The position numbers and the translations under genes were made by a program. A DNA stretch of 64,000 nt, from NCBI GenBank assembly GCA_029204225.1, contig CM055106.1, forward strand, positions 16,754,980 through 16,818,979. The letters are read 5' to 3'. Each line of letters opens with the position of its first letter. Positions within the stretch are counted from its first letter, which is position 1. This document shows, one piece after another, positions 1 to 11,639 of this stretch. The notes under the pieces are model-generated. The model worked only from the letters and a program-made list of their open reading frames with translations, had not been told where the DNA came from and ran no database searches. This DNA comes from Diphasiastrum complanatum. Lineage: Eukaryota; Streptophyta; Lycopodiopsida; Lycopodiales; Lycopodiaceae.

Positions 1-324
1 ACCCATTCACCTCTCTAACTTATACACCTCATCCATGCACTCCGCTTCACCCTAAGTCCTATTGGGGTCTTCCTCACACCTCATGCACTTGAACTTGACA
101 CCTCACTCACTTTGGAAGGACTCTCCACTCTCTATATAAGTGGAAATGCGTCCCTCTACCAAGAGGATTGAAGGATGTTGCATCCAAGCTCTACCATTTT
201 ATTGTTTGTTGTGTACAGGTGCTTTGGAAAAAAGGATTGAGGCATCACCTCAAGGAGGCTATGTTATTTTGTGATTGTAGAATTTTTGGAGCTCAAACTA
301 TCGGATTTCTATCTCTCTTTCACA
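1..324. other. unassigned left edge
   Basis: No gene or recognisable transposon domain was seen. It is C/T-rich at the left and leads into the CA/CT microsatellite. Short open frames entering the microsatellite are simple-sequence artefacts. Confidence 0.4.
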
Positions 325-493
<169 letters not shown>

Positions 494-564
494 ACCTTCT
501 CTCGAAACCATGGTATGCTCTTGAAACTGTTACCCATATGTAAGAATGGTTGATCAGTACTTTT

Positions 565-935
565 GCATGTCATGCCATCTGTGGCCTATTGTCCATGCAC
601 GTCAGATTTGAAGCTTGCATGTCATAGCATCTGTGGGCTATTGTCCATGCATGTCAGATCTAGAGCATGCATGTCAGATTTGAAGCTTGCATGTCATAGC
701 ATCTGTGGCCTATTGTCCATGCATGTTAGATCTAGAGCTTGCATGTCAGATCTAAAGCTTGCATGTCAGATTTGAAGCTTGCATGTCACACCATGCATTG
801 CCAAATGACCATGCATGTCACTTCATGACTGTTGCATGTCAAGAATCTATGAACCCTTATGATTGCATGACAAGAATTTATGAACTCTCATGAATTGCAT
901 GTCAAAAATCTAAGATCCAACATGATTACATGTCG
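565..935. repeat. 20-bp minisatellite with higher-order units
   Basis: The 20-bp unit GCATGTCAGATTTGAAGCTT recurs, most regularly at 721, 741 and 761. It alternates with a longer block containing CATCTGTGG and CTATTGTCCATGCATG, whose copies start at 565, 617 and 689 (spacing 52, then 72 = 52+20). Beyond 785 only degenerate GCATGTCA words persist to about 935. No gene is present. Confidence 0.9.
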
Positions 936-1211
936 GAAAGATTGAGACTTATGAAGAGATTTCTATGCTTTTGTTAAGCTAGATATGGAATTAAGATCAT
1001 TGAATATGAACTAAGTTTATGTTAAGTTGATGTTCCTACTTTGAGACCCCTATTGGAATCCATTGTATATGTAATTGGCATTGGCCAATTGGATTTGCAT
1101 AATGACAAGAAAAGAATTTTTTGGGAAGGGGGGGGGGGTTTTCCCATTTTGGCCCCTCAGTGCTTCACATATATTGAATTGAATGAAACCAGAAAATAGC
1201 AAATAACATTC
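936..1211. other. unassigned spacer
   Basis: No coding or repeat assignment was made. It contains a homopolymeric G run near 1130. Confidence 0.35.
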
Positions 1212-1598
1212 ACAAGGCAATCTCCAACTAAGAAAACTTGATGCAATGTCATCTACATCATCAGAATACATTGCAGCCTCTCAAGCTACCAAAGAGGCAA
1301 TTTTGTTGAGGAATTTATTTTCTGATATTGGTCTCAAACAGTCTGCTCCAACAATGATATAGTGCGACGTGCTATTGCATTATCGATCAATCCTAGATTT
1401 TACTCTAGGAGCAAGCACATCGAGATTAAGTATCACTACATCAGGAGCAAGATACTCAACAAGGAGGTATGTCTAAAGTTTTGCAGAACCCAGTACATGG
1501 CAACTGATATATTTACAAAAGTCTTAAATAAGAAAGCACACAAGAATTTTTGTGCTATATTGAATTTGAAAATCAAGGCATTCAAGGATCCAGATTAA
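1212..1598 (+). pseudogene. Ty1/copia RNase H 3' relic
   Basis: Two frames together read as the C-terminal half of a copia RNase H. SSEYIAASQATKEA is followed, after a frameshift and a stop near 1360, by IALSINPRF, SRSKHIEIKYHYIRSK and TDIFTKVLNKKAHKNF. These are the usual copia RNase H blocks ending in the D-I-F-T-K motif. Reverse transcriptase, integrase and gag are absent to the left, so this is a 5'-truncated remnant. The end of the frame is closely similar to that of the element at 33401-34612, so both belong to one family. Confidence 0.9.
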
Positions 1599-2427
1599 GT
1601 GGGATTTCTATCCTCTCCATCCCTATTCTCTACTAATCTAGATCCATTCATTAAGTTGATCTAAATATTTTGTACAGTCGCATACCTTGTAGAAACACAC
1701 ATGTATCTTGACAGTCTACAGAAATACAAAGGAATTGGTGACAGTGTTACCCGATAGTTCAGCCACCTCTTCTTTGTTGGCCACCTTCTCTTATTCAACT
1801 ATCATTGATTGTTCGGCTATACTCGATTGGTTGGCCATCCTGGACTATCTGGGTAGATTCTCTTATTCGGCCTTCTTTGAACAATCGGCCGCAATTTGAC
1901 TATCAGTGTACCAACAAGTACACACGTCACAACCGGACAAAATCAAATATTGTCCGACGGCGACTGCCAACAACACGTAGTGACTTAACCATTTGTAAAC
2001 TATGGATTAACCATTCTTTTAATTAGTTAGCCATGTGTAAATGACCAGCAACTTATCAGTTGCTCCATTAGCTGAACTCATTATTTGAATCCGATTATTC
2101 GTCGCGATCAACCGGTCATTGCGAGCACAATTGTCTTGTTCTTTCTCTCTGTTATTATAGAGTATTGTCTCAGAAAGAATGCGTCTTTATCTGCATTCAG
2201 ACTGTATTTTTTACACAATTAATCTATCAATGTTCCAATAATTTAAGTTATGTATGCTGAATGTTTATTCATTTTATTGACAGATAGATTCATGTTCACA
2301 GATCAAATGTTTGTAGATTAAACTGTTTCATGTGATTGGTAACACTGCTCGATTTGTTGTCTAATAAACATACCAAAATCACTTCTGCAAAGCTAAATTT
2401 GATAAACAAGATAATTTGTGCATGGCT
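1599..2427. other. unassigned, probably LTR-derived
   Basis: The segment directly follows the RNase H stop, where a 3' LTR would lie, but no second LTR copy or clear TG...CA boundary was found. No coding sequence was recognised. Confidence 0.35.
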
Positions 2428-2603
2428 ATGGAATCAACTATTTAGATCCAGCACTTCAAAGTTGTGATCAAGTAAGATAGATCCCGATCTGTCTGAATCT
2501 GATAGACATAGTGGCATGGAATCAACTATTTAGATCCAGCACTTCAAAGTTGTGATCAAGTAAGATAGATCCCGATCTGTCTGAATCTGATAGACATAGT
2601 GGC
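2428..2603. repeat. perfect 88-bp tandem duplication
   Basis: Two adjacent 88-bp units (2428-2515 and 2516-2603) begin ATGGAATCAACTATTTAG. By eye they are identical along their whole length, so the duplication is very recent, or represents an assembly artefact. Confidence 0.95.
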
Positions 2604-2671
2604 ATGTACCGAGGATTCCTCGCTCACTTCTCTCTATCGCAATGGGGAATAGCACTAAATTCAACACACCA

Positions 2672-3035
2672 ATCATAGATGAACCCAAGAGAACATGTAT
2701 AAGCATGAAATGAGATAATAGAGAGAGAATGTTTCCTCCTCCCATGAGTTACATCCTTTTGTAGCAAGTCCCAAGCTAACTTTAAACTTTGGTTTTCCTC
2801 CATAATAAAAAACTCTACTATTATTGTGACTAGATTCAATGTCTCTACTACTCAAATTGAATCTATCAAAAACTCATGTTCTATAGTTTCCCACACTTTC
2901 CAAAAGTGTTTATTCAAATGCTTTTAGACTAATATAACTTTGAAAAGTCAAACTCTAAGTCTAATATGAAAATTCACCTCAATCGCCAAATATACAAATA
3001 TGACCAAAATAGCAAACTAGTTGAAATTTCTCACA
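2672..3035 (-). repeat. truncated 3' LTR of element A
   Basis: On the minus strand it starts TGTGAGAAATTTCAACTAG directly after the polypurine stretch GAGGAAG and matches the inner part of the 5' LTR at 11056-11616 with scattered substitutions. The outer end (left of about 2672) does not match, so it is truncated or replaced. Confidence 0.85.
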
Positions 3036-3660
3036 CTTCCTCTTCAACTAGTATAAGCAAAGACTTTGAAAAAACTCCAAGTGAAGTCCTATGCTTCATG
3101 AACAAGTCCTTTTCCAATGCTTTGGTGAAGATATCAGCTACACATTCCCTTGAGGACACATGTTGCAGCTCCACCTCCTTTGCAATGACTTGCTCCCTCA
3201 CAAAATGATATTGCACCTCAATATGCTTGCTCCTAGCATGAAAGATAGGATTGGTTGCCAACCTTTAGACTGATAGATTGTCACAAAAGATCATTGGCTC
3301 TCTGAAAAATCTAGCAAGTAAAGATCCTTGATTATTCTCTTGATCCATACCATCTCTTTTGTGCAATGTGTAAGAGCTTTGTACTCAGCCTCACTAGATG
3401 ACAATAAATAGTGGCTTGTTGCTTCGACATCCATGATATAGCTCCATCACGTATGAAAATACAATGAGCACTAATGGATTTCCTATCCATTTAATCTCCA
3501 GCAAAGTCCGAATGTAAAAATCCAAACAAGTTAGATGATGATCTCTCATACAATATGCCAAAGTCTCGAGTTTATATTCCTAAAATTTAATGCAAATGAC
3601 CAAGATCATGCACCTCAAACTCCTTCTTGAGAGCACTCTTGATATCCTCCACATCATGGT
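3036..3660 (-). pseudogene. copia RNase H of element A (broken)
   Basis: The end of the frame contains NPIFHARSKHIEVQYHFVRE, ADIFTKALEKDLF and KHRTSLGV, the usual copia RNase H C-terminus. The stop lies at the LTR boundary. The upstream half is frameshifted. It would degrade RNA in RNA-DNA hybrids during reverse transcription but is not functional here. Confidence 0.85.
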
Positions 3661-3683
3661 TGTCTCCCCCACTCAAGATGATA

Positions 3684-4540
3684 TCATCCACCACTCAAGA
3701 TAATATCATCCACATAGATTAGCAAGATGGTAACATCATTTTTAGCAAACCTATAATAAAGTGAATGATCATACTCACTCATAACAAAGCCTTGAGAGAG
3801 TAAAAAAGTGTTAAGCTTAGCATACCAACTCCTTGGTGCTTGCTTAAGGCCATATAACCTCTTTTGTTGAAAACACACATGATTTGGCTTTGTAGGTGAA
3901 ATGTATCTCTCGAGTTGCTCCATGTACACTTCCTTCTCAAGATCACCATTCAAAAAAACATTTGTGATATCTAATTGCCATAGATTCCATCCATAAAAAG
4001 TAGCAAGAGAGATGATGATTCAAATGCTTACATCTTTGCCACGGGTGCAAAGGTTTCATCATAGTCAATGCCATGTTCTTGAGCATATCCGTATGCCACA
4101 AACCTTGCCTTGTACTTGTTGATAGATCCATATTGGTTTGTCTTCACCTTGAAGATCCATTTGCATCCAATAGCTTTCTTGTCCTTAGGTCTCCATGTTT
4201 CATTCTTCATAAGAGCTTGATACCTTGGATCCACTCCTCTTTGTTCCTTGCTTCATCTAAATAAGTAGGTTCACCAAAAGAGGTTAGGAAAGCAAAGTGT
4301 GTACCTCCAACAACTTGCTTACCTTTCTCATCATATGTTAAACTTGAAGGCATTTGTCTTTCCCTTGATGTCCTCCTTGGATTTTGAGTTGATGAAGGTC
4401 CATCATCATCACCATCTAAAGTAGGATCCTTTACATCAACATCAAGAATATTAGATCCATCCACATCACCATCAATAATGATTAAAGATACTTTTGGAAT
4501 GTTCCCCACATCAAAAATGACATCTCTACCAATAATCACC
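3684..4540 (-). pseudogene. copia reverse transcriptase of element A (broken)
   Basis: Fragments in three frames cover the integrase-RT linker ([12 protein letters not shown]) and RT blocks [23 protein letters not shown] and the catalytic LLIYVDDIIL. Order and orientation fit copia RT reading right to left. At least two frameshifts separate the pieces (near 3950 and 4030), so no full protein is made. Confidence 0.9.
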
Positions 4541-4639
4541 TTATTAGTAGAGGGAATGTAAACCTAGCACTTGGCCACCTATTGCACAAGAAATTAGCAC
4601 ACAACAATGCTTGATGACAAAATGGCTTATCAAGGTTAG

Positions 4640-4960
4640 CACTTAACCTCATGGATTTGGAACTATCACATAAAGTCCTATTCTTCCTCTTGGCCACTCC
4701 ATTTTGTTGTGGGGTCCTTGGTGTTGTATACTCCTCTTGATCCCATGCTCATCACAAAAAGCCTTAAACTTGATAGATATGTACTCTCCACCATTGTCAC
4801 TCCTTAAGCACTTGATCCTTGTGGAAAATTGGTTCTCCCTTGCATTCTTGAACTTAACAAAGACATTATACACTTCATCTTTTCTCTTTAGTAGATAGAT
4901 CCAACAAAAAGCATCTTGGGCACATAGCCATGCATAGCCCTAAGTTTCCTATACATAGAT
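4640..4960 (-). pseudogene. copia integrase fragment of element A
   Basis: Contains FCWIYLLKRKDEVYNVF and IKCLRSDNGGEY, the block with the second catalytic Asp of the DDE integrase core. It then decays at a degenerate version of the usual Q-N-G motif. The N-terminal HHCC zinc finger is absent because the element is interrupted at about 4960. Confidence 0.85.
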
Positions 4961-4965
4961 TCACC

Positions 4966-5209
4966 TAGAATAGAGTCCTATGCCTGAACCACCTATTCAT
5001 AGAATTACTATTGATAACTCTACACATGCATACACTGTCTCATACCTTGTCTAAACTCCATTAAGTGTGTTCTGGGCCTCACAAGATGTTGGTTACTTTC
5101 GGGTCACATCCAGTATGACGTGGCATAACTAACAACTTGATTTACTAGAGTACCGTGTATCCAAGACTAGGAGTATACTGAATCTTACTTACTGGTCATG
5201 GACATAACA
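4966..5209 (-). repeat. 3' LTR of element E
   Basis: Matches 9740-9984 with scattered substitutions. Shared words include GAATAGAGTCCTATGC and ATCCAGTATGACGTGGCAT. Confidence 0.9.
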
Positions 5210-8200
5210 TTCTTCCCTCCTTAACTGTTTCTATCCTTAGAAACTCTCTAAACAAGAAAGAATAACAAGAATAGTTCTTTTAACTTTAAATATCAACCTA
5301 GAAAATCATTATCCTTAGTCTAACTTTCACATCAAACAAGTACTCAGAGATAATCCTATTTTTCAAATGATAATCTCTTTACTGGAGTACAACTCAGGTT
5401 TGGAAAAGTACACTAAGAGATAAATTTCCCAACTAGGCTATATTCACCATAAGTTAGTAACATCACCTTCATGTAAAACACTTACATGAAACACTGGGTG
5501 AAATAACCTAAATTAGGAGACTAAAGTTAAAGAAATAATAAAATAATTATAATTACAGTATGAAATTATCCACAACTCTGACAGATAATTCATAAGCTTT
5601 CAAGTACAAATATCCTTAGAATCCAAAATCTAAGATATGATAATTCATTTAGCTAAAATCTCTAGGAGAATCATTAAGATATAGAATGATTAAAAACTCA
5701 ACCCTGAGTACCCTAGATACTCTTTTGAATTAAATGCTCCTATTTTTAGCACCAAATGCAAGAAAAATAGCCTTCATTCATCTTAGTAGACTTGTCTGTC
5801 TCCTAAAATAACTGGAGATCCAATTCAAATGAAGAACTGTACTCAAGCATCTGCAGACCATACTGTAGTAGAATAGCATCCACTAGATAATGTCTGTGAG
5901 GTCCATAGATTCTCAGATAAAATACTGGAGTAGAGAGATTCAAAACACTGATTAGAATTGTTACTCAATTAATAGACCAAGACTTACTTGTCACACCTAA
6001 GAATCATTACAATTCCTTATAATCCTTTGACAACAATTAAGTATCTATTTATGATCTGTCAACCACAAATATTTAGATTCGTATGATTTGTCAATCACAA
6101 TGTTCTGGAATCCAAAACCAATACTTAACCATTTAAAGGACACTGGAGTATATGTCCAACATAACTCAGGAAAAGTAAGAATTATTCCAAAATCTTTCCA
6201 CTAAAAAAATACTGGATTTAGGAATATTCTCTAAACAGGATTCTTTAACTGAAGTGCAAGATTCAAGGTCTAGACTGAACGCATACCAATATGACAATCA
6301 TTTTCCTACAAAAACTTTAGATTACAATCCAGAATCACATCTAGATATCCAAAGTCCTGCTGAATATCAATTCAGTTATTATTCTCAGATTCATTATGAT
6401 TCGTTATCCAATTGAGCTCTCTGGGATACAATCACTAATGAGCTTAGTCCCTTCCTTAACTAAGGAATACTCTATCTCAAGAATACTGTATATCCAATGC
6501 ACACAATTTTAACTGATGAACCCAAATGATTCACTAATCATGCGTCTTACAAGCAACATAATTCAAAAACCATCAGTTTTCGGTGAATTCACATCACATT
6601 GATAGTTTTACCAATTAACTTCATCATGGAGTAATCAACTACTCAAGTTAACTGCCAATGATTCAGAAATCTCAAATGTCTAGGTGCAGATCTCAATTAT
6701 ACTAGTATGACACCACAGTTAGATTCTCATCCAAATCATGTATAAGTTAATCCATAAATCTCCAATCCAAAGATTTGTTAACTCTGCAAGTATTTGTCAA
6801 AACAATACTTGATCATATGTTCATATTCACCAACTAGGTTAAGTGCACCAAATAACTCTAGTAACCAGGAATACACAGTAGATTTATACAAGATTAATCA
6901 TGCACATATGTGAATAATCTCACTATGACCTAGTACATAAACACATTTTTATCTGGCATATTCCTCCAGAACCCACATGTGTTACTCACATATCTCACTG
7001 AGATCTTGTAACTCAGCTACAAAAGATTTCTATTTCTCATGAGTAAATAACATATCCGGAAAATCTCTGAGACGAATAAAATTCACTCTCAGCAGTTTTC
7101 CAACCCTACTTACCTCTAATTACATAATTTCTTTCACTGATTAACCCTTCTCTGATCCTAGTACTTAAACTAAGATTAGGTTGATCCAATATAGAACTCT
7201 CAGACTTAAATCATTGTTAAACTTATTTCTATTCCAATTAAAATGAAATTTAGCTGGAGAGATGATATATGAAAATATCCAAATCTTAAAAAAGTCAGTA
7301 AGAAGTGCTTTCACTAAAGGATTCACCCTATTACATACATGACTTCTCCTTCAAATATTTTCATTCTGAGTGATAGATACTACTATTTCATTGAAATCCA
7401 TTTATGCAACAAAGATATTCCATGGTTTAAGAAATTGAAACATTTTAACATTAGAATTTATTTGAATTCCAAGTCTATTCACACAAATAGTAATTTATAT
7501 GACATAATAGTCTTTTAGAAGAATAACTTCATGTTGGAAAGAATTCATATAAACTAGTCTGATGTCTCATATTCGAGAAATTACTAAGAAGTAAAGGATT
7601 AATTGAGAAAGCGAGAAATAGATTTGAGGGCCTCTGATTTTGTAAATAATGAGATACCATATTAGGATCTAGATTAAACCTCAAAATTTTTCAAAATACC
7701 TCACATTTGATCGAATGGTTTTCTTCTTTCCTGTAGCGCGACTGGGTACTAAACACACCATTGATCATCAGATCTTTATAGTCCTAGAATTTTCTTTCCA
7801 AAATTATTGACGTCCTATACCATCAGCTTTTCCTTCCAGAAAACCCTTAACCACCTTATCTGATATTCTAGAGATCCACGGATCATCTAGCTGTCTTACA
7901 ATCCCTATAGGAAATTATCTCTTGTTTTTAAAACATTGGAGAATCCCATTTATTTGGATGATTGGCATGCCTACCAGATGGATACCAAAATCCACATCTG
8001 ACTATGTGACTTAGACAGAAGAATTAACATGGTTCACTATTACACTCTGAACCTTTCTGGTTATTGACAAGCTTTGAAACCCTACTGATGCATCAAGTCT
8101 AGGGACAAGCTTCTGTGAACTAACAGATCCAATGTAATCCACGTATCAGATTCCACTTCTAAACCTCACAATTGACATCCAAAACTGCGGATAACTCAAT

Positions 8201-9739
8201 GGTTACAAAGATATCAGTTACGAATTCAATTGAATGAATTCTAACTAGGAAATTAATAACCAGTATTAAGCAATTATTTACAGGGACTACCAAAATCCTA
8301 ACTGTGAAATACATTTCCCGATCATATTTACTACCTCTGATGTCCACTCTTCTTCCCTCCTTAAAATTTTCAATTCCTTGAAAATCTATTTCAGCTAAGG
8401 TACCAAGAAGACGTAACGATATTAGTAAATGTTTTTAAAAAAGATTAATTATTATTAGTAAAAGTCCAAAATAATTTCATTTATGTCCTATACCTGGTTG
8501 AATATAATTCACCATAGGATTTTACTAGAAATGAAATCCGTTATGTAGTTTCGATCATTACCAATTTCTAATACAGTTGGACTGTTTTTTTTTTTTTATT
8601 GACTGGTTTGACATTGCTCCGTTAATATTGACAAAACCTACCCAGACATAGAATATAAAATTACATAAATGAAAATCCCACCAATATAATTTCAGTAATT
8701 CTTGAACCATATCTTGTCAGATTTATTGACTAGATAAAAAAAACTATTGCCACTCATCCAATCTGGTCATTTCATATTGTCTGAGGATTTTAATTCAAAT
8801 TTAACGAGTTTTTTGCACAAATGTTCACTTGACTGATTACTATCGATCAACATCGATTAGAAAGCTTATCAGACAAGTAACAGATTTCCAATTATCAAAT
8901 GGAATTGAACAAAAAAGAAAAAAAAATCAAATTTTAACTTTCCATCTGGGAGTTCCCAACTCCAAAGTTAAAAAATAATAGTACAGTAAAAATTGTCGGC
9001 AATTTATTGCGGTTCCTTCTGTCAATTTTAACTTATCTATTACTGGGAAATAACTTAGATTCAGTGAAAACACTGTGATCAATTCTGACTGATAAACTTA
9101 GTTTAATCAATTCACTAATTTCAATTGATTCCATAGATAACGAAAAAATGACCACTCAGAGCACATGCGTATGACCACTCAAATCGATTGTAAATCCTTC
9201 ATGCATGTCAGAATCACTCTGAAAATCAGCATTCAACTAATCCATGCAAACACAGTACTACAAATTAGGGAAATGACTGGCATGCAATCTGAACAATTCC
9301 AAATTTTGCCAGTTTTACTCACAAAACTGCAAAACTTCAGATGATCATAACTTTGGCTACATGACACCAAATTGGGTGCTGTAAAGCTCAGTACAGAGGT
9401 ATACCAAGTGAACAAGATGCTTGCCATGTCAGCCTACCACCTAGGCTTCACACGTGAGAGATCAGAGCTGCCAGAAAACTGTAGTAGGCGCACTTCTTGT
9501 AGACCAAATGATTCAAAAACATGCAAACACCTCCCCAAGCTCAAAATTGATGCTACCAACAGTCTTAAACAGCCTATTAGACTTCCATGAAGCATTCATA
9601 CTGATCCTAAGATGCAGTATAGGCTGAGAACAAAGATTTCTTGATGTGTAGAAGTCAAAATAGCTTCAAACTTGATGGAGATGGTGCATAAGCCACCGGC
9701 CATCAATTCACAGATCTGATAGATTGCTGGAAAGGTAAA
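5210..9739 (-). other. non-coding interior of element E
   Basis: AT-rich and about 4.5 kb long. The longest open frames are about 60-72 codons and none shows a gag, protease, RT, RNase H or integrase motif. It includes a T12 run at 8587 and a second copy of the polypurine-type tract near 8351-8362. The stretch corresponding to 6725-8355 recurs inverted at 35296-36745. Confidence 0.75.
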
Positions 9740-9984
9740 TAGAATAGAGTCCTATGCATGGACCACCTATTCATAGAATTGCTATTGATAACTCTACACA
9801 TGCATACACTGTCTCATACCTTGTCTAAACTCCATTTAGTGTGTTATGGGCCTCACAAGGATATTAGTTACTTTTGGGTCACATCCAGTATGACGTGGCA
9901 TAACTAACAACTTGATTTACTAGAGTATCGTGTATCCAAGACTAGGAGTATACTAAATCCTACTTACTGGTCATGGACATAACA
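9740..9984 (-). repeat. 5' LTR of element E
   Basis: Direct repeat of 4966-5209. On the minus strand it begins TGTTATGTCCATGACC at 9984 and ends near 9740. Confidence 0.9.
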
Positions 9985-9989
9985 ATAGA

Positions 9990-10617
9990 TCTAGCATAAA
10001 CATAGCCTCCTCTCCAACTTTAGATGTTGATGAAGATCCACCGCTTGCTTGAAGCCTATATTCTTCATTGATCAAGATCTCTTGAAGATTAATCAAATTT
10101 GGCAAAGTTCTTTGAATGGCAAGACTTTGTACAATGTTAGCATGAGCATCCAACAAACTATTAAGAATAATTTGAACAAGTTCTCCTTCCTTAATGCTCT
10201 CATCAATGCAAGCCAACTCATCATTCAAAGCCTTCACTCTTAAAACAAAAATATTTGGACTCTCTTCATCTTTTGCAAACTTTGAAAGATTTGTCTTCTT
10301 AGAGTCAACACTGTAGAAGTAGACTTGGATTCATAAAGCTTCTATCAATCTCAAGCATCCTTTGATGAAGTACTCTTACCAACTTCCTTGAGAAGTTCAT
10401 TGGTAACATTCATCTTGATCATGTGTAGAGCTCTTTTGGCCCTCTTGTCATACCTCAATTGTTCTTGTTGTGTTGCTGGCCTCTTCTCTAAACCTACAAC
10501 AATATCCAAAACATCAGTCATCTCAAGAAGTGGTTCCATCCTCACTTTCCATAATGAATAGTTGCTTGAAGTAAGCCTATCATTGCCTTCCAACATGTAT
10601 CCATTTGATGTAGCCAT
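9990..10617 (-). pseudogene. copia gag of element A (broken)
   Basis: The start at 10617 reads MATSNGYMLEGNDRLTSSNY, followed by SLWKVRMEPLLE and KMNVTNELLKEVGKS, the N-terminal pattern of copia gag (UBN2-type). After a frameshift near 10240-10350 a second frame continues with ELVQIILNSLLDAHANIVQS and LQEILINEE. The zinc knuckle that should follow is missing because element E begins. The product would be the capsid/nucleocapsid protein; it is not intact. Confidence 0.9.
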
Positions 10618-11043
10618 GTTGCAATGACTTGATCCTTCTCTTTCAACATGTTCCAATGCACAAACAACTCTTTTGAAATACAACAAATGTTTCCAAAAAG
10701 AAATCACAAAGATATGCAACTTCTGAATTCTCTTCTAGCACTTATATCTAGCAAATCAACAAATAAAATGTGGAAATCTTAATCAACCTATGATCTATTC
10801 TCAATCTAATGACCCTTGCAACTTCCTAAGATTGAAACACACTCTAATGAAGTTCAGTAACCTCACAAAATAGAGATCCAATCAAAATTAGGGTTTTGAC
10901 ACAATCACAAAAAATTGAATATTTCAAATTCTACCTGCAATTGCCTAAAACAAGATATAGAATCTTGTAGCCTCAAGTGAGACCTTTCTAGTGCATCCAA
11001 AATCGGCTATTTCCAGTAAGTGCTTTCATAACTTGCACCACAA

Positions 11044-11055
11044 GCTCTGATACCA
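11044..11055 (-). promoter_or_regulatory. primer-binding site, element A
   Basis: The minus strand reads TGGTATCAGAGC, complementary to the 3' end of plant initiator tRNA-Met. It is immediately inside the 5' LTR, which ends TTCACA. Confidence 0.93.
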
Positions 11056-11616
11056 TGTGAAGAATTTGAGATTAATCAAGATCCAAATCCATAACTTGAT
11101 CTTTGGTTAGAAATAGATCAACTCTACCAATCTTGCCAATGTGAAAAAATCAACATCTAAGTTACTATATTTCACACGTGTGGATCCGAAAATAGCATAA
11201 AATAAACATTCTACACACAAGATTGCAAGATATCACCAATATAGTGCACCACTGGATAGATGAACCCAAGAGAACTATGTATAACATGAAATGAGATAAT
11301 AGAGAGAGAATGTCTTCTCTTCCCACGAGTTACATCCTTTTATATTAGGTCCAAACCTAACTTTAAACTTTGGTTTCCCTCCATAATGAAAAACCCTACT
11401 ATTATTGTGACTAGATTCGATGTCTCTACTACTCAAATTGAATCTATCAAAAACTAATGTTCTATAGTTTCCCACACTTTCCAAAAGTGTTTATTCAAAT
11501 GCTTCTAGACTAATATAACTTTGGAAGTCAAATTCTAAGTCTAATATGAAAATTGGCCTCAATTGCCAAATATACAAATATGACCAAAATAGCAAAACTA
11601 GTTAAAATTTCTCACA
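11056..11616 (-). repeat. 5' LTR of element A (561 bp)
   Basis: On the minus strand it runs from TGTGAGAAATTTTAACTAG (11616) to CTTCACA (11056), so it has TG...CA ends next to a primer-binding site. It contains the palindrome CACACGTGTG at 11173-11182. Confidence 0.93.
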
Positions 11617-11639
11617 TTTTGCACTGTATTTTATCACTT

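Larger units (their letters stand above)
4966..9984 (-). mobile_element. element E: large non-coding LTR retrotransposon
   Basis: About 245-bp direct repeats (4966-5209 and 9740-9984) flank 4.5 kb with no reading frame recognisable as gag or pol. The minus strand gives the correct terminal structure. A polypurine run AAGGAGGGAAGAA (5210-5222) abuts an LTR starting TGTTATGTCCATGACC, so 9740-9984 is the 5' LTR. A candidate target duplication ATAGAT lies at 4955-4960 and 9985-9990, about 5 bp outside the similarity at the left. No clear primer site was seen; a poor iMet match lies near 9715. The structure fits a LARD-type non-autonomous element or a heavily decayed gypsy element. A second partial copy is at 35296-36745. 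Confidence 0.8.
2672..11616 (-). mobile_element. Ty1/copia element A, split by element E
   Basis: Minus-strand copia retrotransposon. Reading right to left it has a 561-bp 5' LTR (11056-11616), a tRNA-iMet primer site (11044-11055), gag (10617 to about 9990), then the unrelated element E (4966-9984). It resumes with integrase (about 4960-4640), reverse transcriptase (about 4540-3684), RNase H (3660-3036) and a truncated 3' LTR (2672-3035). The gag zinc-knuckle end, protease and integrase N-terminus are missing at the E junction. Frames are broken in several places. The reverse-transcriptase YVDD motif is still readable. The gag start resembles those of elements B and C, so the three are related families. 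Confidence 0.9.

Noticed and set aside
565-785. Spaced repeats that might suggest a CRISPR-like array
   Set aside because: Plant nuclear context, units directly tandem with no unique spacers, no cas genes; it is a minisatellite.
5210-9739. Hidden gag-pol inside element E
   Set aside because: Both strands were scanned for YVDD, DSG/DTG, zinc-knuckle, QNG and chromodomain motifs; none was found and frames stay at or below about 72 codons.
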